A stretch of 64,000 nt of DNA from Sphingomonas sp. RIT328. GTDB taxonomy: Bacteria > Pseudomonadota > Alphaproteobacteria > Sphingomonadales > Sphingomonadaceae. Every line of letters begins with the position of its first letter. Positions within the stretch are counted from its first letter, which is position 1. The DNA is taken from contig NZ_JFYV01000007.1 in the NCBI RefSeq assembly GCF_000632225.1, positions 1 to 64,000 on the forward strand. The letters are read 5' to 3'. Position numbers and translations under genes: made by a program. The notes beneath the pieces are model-generated. The model was not told where the DNA came from, searched no databases, and saw nothing but the letters and a program-made list of their open reading frames with translations. Of this stretch, positions 24,418-33,635 are shown one piece after another.

Positions 24418-26172
24418 GTGACGCACCGACTGCTGCTGGCGACGACCTCCGCTTTGTGCCTCACCGTCGGCGCCGCGGTCGCGCTGCACGGCGCGCCGGC
24501 GCCGGCCGCGGCGGCGCAGGCCGATGCCGGCCGCAGCGGGACTCGCTGCGCCGCGCTCGCCTCCTGGTCGCGCGGCGGGATTCGCATCACTGCGGCCACC
24601 CCGCATGCGGCGGGCCTCGTCGTCGCCATGGGCAATGGTGCCTCGTCCGCGCCGCTGCCGGCGCATTGCGAGGTCAGCGGCATGCTCGCGGAGCATGTCG
24701 GCCGCGACGGGCAGCGGTATGCGATCCGCTTCAAGATGCGGCTGCCCGACCAGTGGAACCGGCGCTTCCTGTTCCAGGGCGGCGGCGGCACCGACGGCAA
24801 TGTCGACGAGGCGCTCGGCGTGATCGCGGAAGGCCAGCCGCTCGGGATCAGCCGCGGCTATGCGGTCATCACGCAGGATGCGGGGCATTCCAACACGTCC
24901 AACGCGGATCCGGCGCGCGGCGGCATGGTCGCCTTCGGCGCCGATCCGCAGGCGCGCGCCGATTACGGCCATGCCTCGCTCAAGGCGAGCTATGACGCCG
25001 CGCGTGCGATCATCGCTTATGTCTATGGCGGCGATCCGGTCCATTCCTATTTCGCCGGCTGTTCGAAGGGCGGGCAGGAGGGCATGGCCTTCGCGCAGCG
25101 CTATCCCGACGCGTTCGACGGGATCCTGGCGGCGGCACCCGGCTTCGCCCTGCCCAAGGCGGCAATCGCCGAGGCGTGGAACACGCAGCAATTCGCCGCG
25201 ATCGTCCGCCGGGCGGGCGAGGCGAGCGTGCCGATCGCGCGCCTTGCCGAGAGCTTCTCGGACGCCGACCTGCGCCTCGCCCGCGATGCGGTGCTGGAAG
25301 CGTGCGACGCGCGCGACGGCCTCAGGGACGGCATCGTCGGGGCCTTCGCGCAATGCCGCACCGATGCGGTGCTCGGCCGGCTGCGCGCGCGCGTCTGCCA
25401 CGGCGACAAAGCGGCCGGCTGCCTCGCGCCGATTCAGATCGACGCGCTGGCGAAAGCCTATGCCGGGCCGCACGACAGCCGGGGCAGGGCGCTCTACGCC
25501 AGCTTCCCGTGGGACGCGGGCCTGTCCGATGACGGCTGGCGGGTGTGGAAGATCGGGCTGGCGGCGCAGGGGCCGCGGCCGATGATCCCGGCGATCAACG
25601 CCGCGATGGGCGCGCCCGCGCTGGCGACGATCTTCTCGACCCCGCCGCGCCTGCTCGCCGCGACGCCGCAGGCAGGGATGGATTACCAGCTTGCCTATAA
25701 CGTCGATCGCGATGCGCCGGCGATCTTCGCCACCGCGCCGGGCTTCGCGCGATCGGCCTGGTCGGATATCGCCGCGCGATCCGAGGATCTGTCCGCCTTC
25801 CGCCGCCATGGCGCCAAGATGATCGTGCCGCACGGCGGCTCCGATCCCGTCTTCTCGATCAACGACACGATCGCCTGGTGGAGCGGCGTCGATCGCGCGA
25901 CGGGCGGCAAGGCGGCGTCGTTCGTCCGCGTCTTCCCGGTGCCGGGCATGGGCCATTGCTCGGGCGGCCCGGCGACCGACCGGTTCGACGCCTTCGATGC
26001 CCTGGTCGCCTGGGTCGAGCGGGGCGTCGCACCCGACCGGATCGTCGCCCGTGCGAACCCCGCCTCGCCCTGGCCGGCGCGCACCCGTCCGCTCTGCCCC
26101 TATCCGAAGATCGCCAGACCGCGGCAGCCCGGCCACGCCTCCGAACGGGCCGAGGACTTCCTCTGCAGCTAG
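24418..26172 (+). CDS. Tannase / feruloyl esterase family hydrolase
   Basis: 584 aa secreted serine esterase. The signal peptide is at residues 1-34. Nucleophile Ser216 lies in GCSKGGQEG, the acid Asp in HGGSDPVFS and the His in GMGHCSGG. Cys residues flanking the Ser and His (GCS and HCS) fit the disulfide that bridges the triad in this family. It cleaves ester bonds of gallate or hydroxycinnamate in plant phenolics, probably in the periplasm. GTG 24418 follows GAGGAG. It is preceded by DUF3237 and followed, convergently, by a TonB receptor. Confidence 0.9.
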   Translation: MTHRLLLATTSALCLTVGAAVALHGAPAPAAAAQADAGRSGTRCAALASWSRGGIRITAATPHAAGLVVAMGNGASSAPLPAHCEVSGMLAEHVGRDGQRYAIRFKMRLPDQWNRRFLFQGGGGTDGNVDEALGVIAEGQPLGISRGYAVITQDAGHSNTSNADPARGGMVAFGADPQARADYGHASLKASYDAARAIIAYVYGGDPVHSYFAGCSKGGQEGMAFAQRYPDAFDGILAAAPGFALPKAAIAEAWNTQQFAAIVRRAGEASVPIARLAESFSDADLRLARDAVLEACDARDGLRDGIVGAFAQCRTDAVLGRLRARVCHGDKAAGCLAPIQIDALAKAYAGPHDSRGRALYASFPWDAGLSDDGWRVWKIGLAAQGPRPMIPAINAAMGAPALATIFSTPPRLLAATPQAGMDYQLAYNVDRDAPAIFATAPGFARSAWSDIAARSEDLSAFRRHGAKMIVPHGGSDPVFSINDTIAWWSGVDRATGGKAASFVRVFPVPGMGHCSGGPATDRFDAFDALVAWVERGVAPDRIVARANPASPWPARTRPLCPYPKIARPRQPGHASERAEDFLCS

Positions 26173-26221
26173 GCCGCCGCGTCGGGCATGGGTACGGCGA
26201 CGCGCCGCCGACGCCCGTGCG

Positions 26222-28477
<2,256 letters not shown>

Positions 28478-28507
28478 GCTATCCTCTCCTGATCGACCGA
28501 CTGTCTT

Positions 28508-28523
28508 GCGCAATCGGTTGCGC
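28508..28523. promoter_or_regulatory. LacI-like operator upstream of TonB receptor
   Basis: GCGCAA-TCGG-TTGCGC is a perfect inverted repeat with core GCAATCGGTTGC, the symmetry typical of LacI/GalR-family operators. It is 31 bp upstream of the receptor ATG at 28477. It shares the core AAnCGnTT with three other sites at 29719, 30922 and 31047. Confidence 0.6.
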
Positions 28524-28569
28524 TGGCGTATCACGGCATCCAAAGCCATGCAATACGGCCTGATTTATG

Positions 28570-29628
28570 TCAGGCCGATGCGGCGAACGCGGCGCGCAGC
28601 GCGCCTTTCCAGGCGGTGGTGAAGGCGATGGCGACGCGGGCCTGGGGCGCGATGCCGTCAAAGCAGTGATAGGCGCCCGGCGTGACGTGCAATTGCGTCG
28701 CCACCCCGGCGTCGATCAGCCGCGCGGCATAAGCGATGTCCTCGCCGACGAAGAGATCGAGCGACCCTACGCCGATGAACGCAGGCGGCAGCCCCCTCAG
28801 ATCGTCGACCCGCGCCGGCACCGCGCCGGTCGGCACCTGGACGCTGCCTGCCGGCCGGCCGAGGAAGCTGGTCCAGCCGAAGCGGTTGGCCGCCGCATTC
28901 CAGCCGATCGTGCCGATGAACGGCGGCACGGCCCGCGTGCTGCCGGTGCGATCGTCGAGCATCGGATAGATCAGCAGCTGATAGCAGAGCGGCACCGTGC
29001 GCCGGTCGCGCGCCGCGATCGCCAGCATCGCCGCCAGCCCGCCGCCGGCGCTCTCGCCCATCACCGCGATCCGCCTGGCATCGACGCCCAGCTCGGCCGC
29101 ATGGGCGTGGAGCCAGACGAGCGCGCTGTGACAGTCGTCGAGCGGCCCGGGAAACGGCGTCTCGGGCGACAGCCGGTAATCGGCTTCGACCACCACGCAA
29201 TCGAGTTCCTCCGCCAGCCGCTGCGACGCGACGATCGTGTCGGCGACCCGGCCGAGGATCATGCCGCCGCCGTGGATATGGAGGATGGCGGGGCGGGGCG
29301 GCGTGCCGGACTTGCGGTTGATGACGATGACGCCGACCGGCGGGGATCCGGCGATGCCGGGCGCGACCCGTCGTTCGACCGCGGCGGCGGGCGGCGGCAG
29401 CGGAGACGGCGCCGGCGGCAACGTCCGGCGGATGGCGCGGACCGCGTCGGGGGTCAGCGGATCGGGCAACGGGCGGGAAAGGATCATCCTCGCGCCCTCG
29501 CGCAATTCGGGATCGACCCGCGCCAGGATCGCTGCGTCGCCTGCCGGCGATTGCGCCGCTGCCAGCGACGGCAGCGTCGCCGCCGCGGTGATCAGGCCGA
29601 AGTGGAAATCCCGCCGTGTCAGGTTCAT
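28570..29628 (-). CDS. Alpha/beta hydrolase, hormone-sensitive-lipase family, exported
   Basis: 352 aa. The N-terminus NLTRRDFHFGLITAAATLPS is Tat-like. The HSL-family oxyanion motif is HIHGGGMILG, the nucleophile motif is GESAGGG, and the acid/His are in GSLDLFVGED and PGAYHCFDG. The enzyme is expected to cleave short acyl or aryl esters. ATG 29628 has GAGGAT upstream and sits right at the Tat-like motif. It lies upstream of the TonB receptor (28477) on the same strand, with a LacI-like operator in front of each. Confidence 0.88.
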   Translation of the reverse strand: MNLTRRDFHFGLITAAATLPSLAAAQSPAGDAAILARVDPELREGARMILSRPLPDPLTPDAVRAIRRTLPPAPSPLPPPAAAVERRVAPGIAGSPPVGVIVINRKSGTPPRPAILHIHGGGMILGRVADTIVASQRLAEELDCVVVEADYRLSPETPFPGPLDDCHSALVWLHAHAAELGVDARRIAVMGESAGGGLAAMLAIAARDRRTVPLCYQLLIYPMLDDRTGSTRAVPPFIGTIGWNAAANRFGWTSFLGRPAGSVQVPTGAVPARVDDLRGLPPAFIGVGSLDLFVGEDIAYAARLIDAGVATQLHVTPGAYHCFDGIAPQARVAIAFTTAWKGALRAAFAASA

Positions 29629-29718
29629 CGCTGCATCCTCCCGATATCCGGCGCTGTCGCGCTCTCGTCGGCAGGGTGATCGAAAACGCCGTCTCCGACA
29701 AGAGCTTAGCGGCAAAAC

Positions 29719-29734
29719 TCGCAAACGATTGCGA
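29719..29734. promoter_or_regulatory. LacI-like operator upstream of esterase gene
   Basis: TCGCAA-ACGA-TTGCGA is a perfect inverted repeat with core GCAAACGATTGC. It is 90 bp upstream of the minus-strand esterase start and immediately after the 3' end (29742) of the upstream hydrolase. It belongs with the other AAnCGnTT dyads. Confidence 0.6.
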
Positions 29735-29741
29735 GCAGCCG

Positions 29742-30725
29742 TCAGTGACGGTGCATCCAGGCATCGAACAGCGCCAGCCACTCACCGTTCGGCGCGCCGG
29801 GCGTTCCCAGGCCGAAACCGTGGCCGCCGCGCTCGAACAGATGGATCTCCGCCGGAACCTTCGCCGCGCGCAGCGCCGCCAGCATCATCAGGCTGTTCTC
29901 GGGCGGCACCGCCGTGTCGTCGAGCGCATGGACGAGGAAGGTCGGCGGCGTCGTCGCATCGACGTGGCGGTCGGGCGAGCGCTGCGCGACCAGCGCCTCG
30001 TCGGGGGCGGGGCCGAGCAGGTGTTCCACGCTCGCCGCATTGGTGTAGCGCGCGGCAAGGGTGATGACCGGGTAGATCAGCCCCGCCGCCGCGGGACGCG
30101 GATCGATCGTGTCGATCGCATCGCGCGGCGCATAGACGCGCTCGCCGAATCCCGTCGCCAGCGAGGCGGCGAGGTGGCCGCCCGCCGAATAGCCGACCAC
30201 CGCGACCGCCTCCGCCGCGAAGCGATACCGTCCCGCCGCTGCGCGGATCACGCGCATCGCGCGCTGCGCATCCTGCAGCGGTACGGTCGCGCGGTGGCTC
30301 CACCCTTCGCCGGGCAGGCGGTGGATGAGCACGAAGACGGTATAGCCGCGCGCCGCCAGCGCCTGCGCGGTGTCGCCGCCTTCATGCGTGCCGACGATGA
30401 ACGTATAGGCGCCGCCGGGGATCAGCAGCACCGCGCGGCCGTTGCCCGACTGCGGCCGGAAGACGTGCAGCGTCGGGCGCGCGACGTTGCGGAAGAAACC
30501 CGGCGGGCTGTCCGGCGGCAGCGGCTGCGCGGCGAAGCCGGTCTCCGGCGGCGTGCCCGGCCACAGCGGCAGCGTCTCCGCCGCCCGCCACGCCGCCGAC
30601 AGCGGCCCGAGCGGCCCCGGCGCAGGTTCGGGCGCACGCTGCGCCGTCGCGGCCTGCGGCATCGCCAGCCCCGCGCCGGTCGCGGCGAGCAGGGTGCGGC
30701 GGTCGATCGTCGGTGGGAAGCGCAT
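29742..30725 (-). CDS. Alpha/beta hydrolase (acetylxylan-esterase/BD-FAE-like), exported
   Basis: 327 aa. The N-terminal DRRTLLAATGAGLAMPQAA resembles a Tat signal. Oxyanion region LLIPGGAYTFIV, nucleophile motif GYSAGGHLA, Asp in HALDDTAVP and His in GGHGFGLG make a complete triad. The family removes acetyl, feruloyl or similar acyl groups from carbohydrates. The start codon at 30725 shares one base with the stop of a 57-codon frame upstream, so translation may be coupled. It is divergent from the GH1 glycosidase gene, and the shared control region carries two LacI-like dyads. Confidence 0.87.
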   Translation of the reverse strand: MRFPPTIDRRTLLAATGAGLAMPQAATAQRAPEPAPGPLGPLSAAWRAAETLPLWPGTPPETGFAAQPLPPDSPPGFFRNVARPTLHVFRPQSGNGRAVLLIPGGAYTFIVGTHEGGDTAQALAARGYTVFVLIHRLPGEGWSHRATVPLQDAQRAMRVIRAAAGRYRFAAEAVAVVGYSAGGHLAASLATGFGERVYAPRDAIDTIDPRPAAAGLIYPVITLAARYTNAASVEHLLGPAPDEALVAQRSPDRHVDATTPPTFLVHALDDTAVPPENSLMMLAALRAAKVPAEIHLFERGGHGFGLGTPGAPNGEWLALFDAWMHRH

Positions 30726-30898
30726 CAGCCGCGCCCCCCGAAGGCCGTGGCGGGCCCGCACGGCCACGCGCCGGTGCGGTCGCGCGCGACCCGCGCCTGC
30801 GACGCCCCGGCATCGAAGGCGTCGGGCGTGACATGGGCATGGGCATGGGTCGGCCCGCCCGCGGTGATCCGCCGATGCCCTTGGCGTCGTGTCAGCAT
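30725..30898 (-). CDS. Possible 57-residue coupled small protein
   Basis: A short frame MLTRRQGHRRITAGG... ending ...CGPATAFGGRG, 57 aa, with His-Ala repeats (THAHAHV). Its ATG is preceded by a strong GGAGGGGA ribosome site. Its stop overlaps the next gene's ATG (TGATG), which looks like translational coupling. The protein has no recognisable domain or signal and could be a leader or a gene remnant. Confidence 0.4.
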   Translation of the reverse strand: MLTRRQGHRRITAGGPTHAHAHVTPDAFDAGASQARVARDRTGAWPCGPATAFGGRG

Positions 30899-30921
30899 CG
30901 TCTCCCCTCCGCCGCAGCCGC

Positions 30922-30935
30922 TGCAATCGATTGTT
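30922..30935. promoter_or_regulatory. LacI-like operator in divergent region (left)
   Basis: TGCAATCGATTGTT contains the 10-bp palindrome CAATCGATTG and matches TGnAAnCGnTTnCA except at the last two positions. It lies 24 bp upstream of the small coupled frame and in the shared promoter region with the GH1 gene. Confidence 0.5.
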
Positions 30936-31046
30936 CGGAACTTATCCCGCTTCCGGCAGCATCGCAACAGACGCGGCGCGACCGCATCGCGGCAGCGCCT
31001 CGACGCCGCGCTCCTGACCGGACCACGCACCGCATCGATGGTTCAC

Positions 31047-31073
31047 CAGCGATTCAAACGATTATCATCGCTG
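31047..31073. promoter_or_regulatory. LacI-like operator in divergent region (right)
   Basis: CAGCGAT and ATCGCTG form perfect 7-bp arms around a 13-bp centre that contains AAACGATT (31056-31063), the same core as the other three sites. It lies 106 bp upstream of the GH1 start. Confidence 0.5.
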
Positions 31074-31178
31074 CTTCGTCCGGCTTACCCTCATCGCAAA
31101 CAGCCGAGCCGGAGACATTCGCCGGGCGATCATCCGCCCGCGGCCGTCATTTGCCGGCGCAAGCAGGAGAGACCTCGC

Positions 31179-32510
31179 ATGACGACCATAGACCGGCGGG
31201 CCATGATCGCGAATGCGGCGATGATACCGCTGGCCGGCGCGGCGGCGACGGTCGGCCTGACCCCCGCGCCGGCGGCCGCCGCGCCGCGCGTCTTCCCGCC
31301 CTCCTTCCTGTGGGGCGTGGCGACCTCCGGCCACCAGACCGAGGGCAATAATACCAACAGCGACGTCTGGGCGGTCGAGCATCTCACCCCGTCCAACTTC
31401 AAGGAGCCGTCGGGCGATGCCTGCGACAGCTTCGAGCGCTGGCCGGTCGACCTCGACATCGTCCGCGGTCTGCACCTCGACAGCTATCGCTTCTCGCTGG
31501 AATGGGCGCGGATCGAGCCGGAGCCCGGCCAGGTCTCGATCGCGATGCTCGATCACTACAAAGCGATGATCGACGGCTGCCGGTCGCGCGGGATCAAGCC
31601 GATCGTGACGTTCAGCCACTTCAGCTGCCCGCGCTGGTTCGCCCTCGCCGGCGGCTGGACCAACCCGGAGGCGCCGCAGCTGTTCGCGCGCTTCTGCGAC
31701 CGCGCGGCGCGGCATCTGGCCGGTGCCATCCACGCCGCAGCGACGCTGAACGAACCCAATCTGATGCGCCTGCTGCGCTACAAATTGCCCGCCCGCGCGC
31801 TGGCCGGCAGCGACGCGGTGCGCGCGGCGGCGGCGCGGGCCTATGGATCGGACCGCTTCGTCGCGATGATGATCGAAAGCGCCGCACAGACCGAGGCGGC
31901 GCTGCCGATCATGATCGCCGCGCATCGCGCCGGGCGGGCGGCGATCAAGGCGGTGCGCTCCGACCTGCCGGTCGGCGTGACGCTCGCCATCGAGGACGAT
32001 CAGGCGGTCGGCGCACCCGAGGCGCGCGATCGCAAGCGCCGCCTCTGCTATGCCGACTGGCTCGAGGCGGCGCGCGGCGACGATTTCGTCGGCGTGCAGA
32101 ATTACGAGCGGTCGCGCATCGGCGCGGAGGGCCGGCTGCCGCCCCCCGCAGGGGCGATGCTCAATGCGTCCGGCGCGGAAATCTATCCACCCTCGCTCGC
32201 CGGTGCGGTGCACTATGCCTGGGACGTGGCGAAGGTGCCGGTGCTCGTCTCCGAACATGGCGTCAACACGCAGGACGACCGGCAACGCGCCGCGCTGATC
32301 CCGGCGGCGCTGGCGCACCTGCACGACACGATGGCGCAGGGCGTGCCGGTGCTGGGCTATTGCCATTGGTCGCTGCTCGACAATTTCGAATGGATCTTCG
32401 GTTACGGCCCCCGCTACGGGCTGGCGAGCGTCGACCGGACGACGTTCCGGCGCACGCTCAAGCCCAGTGCGCATGTTCTCGCCGCGATCGCCCGGCGTCG
32501 CGCGGTCTGA
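31179..32510 (+). CDS. Exported glycoside hydrolase family 1 (beta-glucosidase-like)
   Basis: 443 aa. A Tat/Sec-like signal (DRRAMIANAAMIPLAGAA, ends near APAAAA) precedes a TIM-barrel GH1 domain: FPPSFLWGVATSGHQTEG at the start, SYRFSLEWARIEPEPG, and acid/base Glu192 in TLNEPN. The nucleophile strand reads SEHG, with Glu359, in place of the usual TENG. The substrate is likely a beta-glucoside of a plant phenolic, inferred from neighbours. GH1 enzymes are often cytoplasmic, so export is notable. ATG 31179 has AGGAGAGA upstream; the longer open frame before it is not coding. Confidence 0.9.
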   Translation: MTTIDRRAMIANAAMIPLAGAAATVGLTPAPAAAAPRVFPPSFLWGVATSGHQTEGNNTNSDVWAVEHLTPSNFKEPSGDACDSFERWPVDLDIVRGLHLDSYRFSLEWARIEPEPGQVSIAMLDHYKAMIDGCRSRGIKPIVTFSHFSCPRWFALAGGWTNPEAPQLFARFCDRAARHLAGAIHAAATLNEPNLMRLLRYKLPARALAGSDAVRAAAARAYGSDRFVAMMIESAAQTEAALPIMIAAHRAGRAAIKAVRSDLPVGVTLAIEDDQAVGAPEARDRKRRLCYADWLEAARGDDFVGVQNYERSRIGAEGRLPPPAGAMLNASGAEIYPPSLAGAVHYAWDVAKVPVLVSEHGVNTQDDRQRAALIPAALAHLHDTMAQGVPVLGYCHWSLLDNFEWIFGYGPRYGLASVDRTTFRRTLKPSAHVLAAIARRRAV

Positions 32511-32612
32511 ACACCCGCGCATATGCCAGGCGATGGTAAATCCTGGCTCCCTGCGCCATTCCGGTAGCAGGAGAGGGCGTCGGCGGCGGCACGAGGCCCG
32601 GCGGAGAAGCGC

Positions 32613-33539
32613 ATGCGGCTGGACAAGTTCGACCTCAATCTGCTCGTCGCGTTCGAGGCGCTGATGGCGGAGCGCAGCGTGACGCGCGCGGCGCAACGGC
32701 TCAATCTGACCCAGTCGGCGACCAGCGCCTCGCTCAAGCGACTGCGTGAGGCGTTCCAGGACGAATTGCTCGTCCTCCACGGCAAGACGATGATCCCGAC
32801 CCCGCATGCCCTGTCGCTCGCGCCCGAGATCGCCAGCGCGATCGTCCTGCTCAAGAATTTGATCTCGTCCGCGACCGGCTTCGATCCCGCCGTCTCCGAA
32901 CGGCGGTTCCGCATCGTCGCGTCGGATTACACCACGACGGTGTTCATTCAGCCGCTGCTCGCCCTGTTGCGGCGCGAGGCGCCGCACGTCCGGCTCGACC
33001 TGCTGTCGCCCCGCGAGGACACGTCCGATCGATTGGCCAAGGGCGAATATGATCTGTCGATCGTGCCGATCGAATTCGCCGACCTGCGCCACCCGACCGA
33101 GGAATTGTGGCGCGAGCGGCACGTCGTCGTCGGCTGGCGCGACAATCCGATCTTCGCGCAGCCGATCGGCGTCGACGCTTATGCCGCCGCCGGTCACGTC
33201 GTCGTCCAGATCGACGGCCGCAACACCTTCATCGAAAACGCGCTGTCGCAGCGTGGCCTGCTGCGCAAGGTGGAGGTGGCGGTGCCGTCCTTCCTGCAGG
33301 TGCCCTGGCTGTTGCCGGATACGCTGCGGCTGTCGCTGATGCACGAACGGCTGGCGATGCTGATGGCGGAGCGGCTCGACCTGCGCATCGCGCCGTTGCC
33401 GTTCGATATTCCGCCGATGATCCAGGTGCTGCAATATCATTCGACCCGGCATCTGGACCAGGGCCTGCGCTGGCTGCGGACGCGCTGCCACGCCGTCGCC
33501 AGATTCGCGCCGCCGCCGCCGGATCACAAATCGGAGTGA
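32613..33539 (+). CDS. LysR family regulator (NodD-like)
   Basis: 308 aa. The start MRLDKFDLNLLVAFEALMAE and the HTH (SVTRAAQRLNLTQSATSASL) are typical of the NodD/aromatic-responsive LysR branch. The effector domain spans about 90-300. GGAG precedes ATG 32613. It lies 96 bp upstream of, and codirectional with, the TonB/monooxygenase/dioxygenase cluster at 33636-41566, so it is the natural candidate regulator of that cluster. The inducer is unknown, probably a phenolic. Confidence 0.92.
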   Translation: MRLDKFDLNLLVAFEALMAERSVTRAAQRLNLTQSATSASLKRLREAFQDELLVLHGKTMIPTPHALSLAPEIASAIVLLKNLISSATGFDPAVSERRFRIVASDYTTTVFIQPLLALLRREAPHVRLDLLSPREDTSDRLAKGEYDLSIVPIEFADLRHPTEELWRERHVVVGWRDNPIFAQPIGVDAYAAAGHVVVQIDGRNTFIENALSQRGLLRKVEVAVPSFLQVPWLLPDTLRLSLMHERLAMLMAERLDLRIAPLPFDIPPMIQVLQYHSTRHLDQGLRWLRTRCHAVARFAPPPPDHKSE

Positions 33540-33540
33540 T

Positions 33541-33568
33541 GGAAAACGAGCTAAATTAACAATTTTCC
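33541..33568. promoter_or_regulatory. AT-rich dyad between LysR gene and aromatic cluster
   Basis: This is the most AT-rich patch of the region. GGAAAA (33541-33546) pairs with TTTTCC (33563-33568). A nested dyad AAATT-AAC-AATTT lies at 33553-33565. Its position, 70-95 bp upstream of the TonB receptor start and directly after the LysR stop, suits a LysR binding and promoter region. Confidence 0.4.
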
Positions 33569-33635
33569 CGAATGCCGCCGGTTCCATATCACCCTGTCAA
33601 CAGACGGCGACAACGCCGGAACATTGGGAGGATGT

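Noticed and set aside
29616-31178. N-terminal extension that would make the GH1 protein 964 residues
   Set aside because: It overlaps two minus-strand hydrolase genes and the divergent control region; the signal peptide and ribosome site place the start at 31179.
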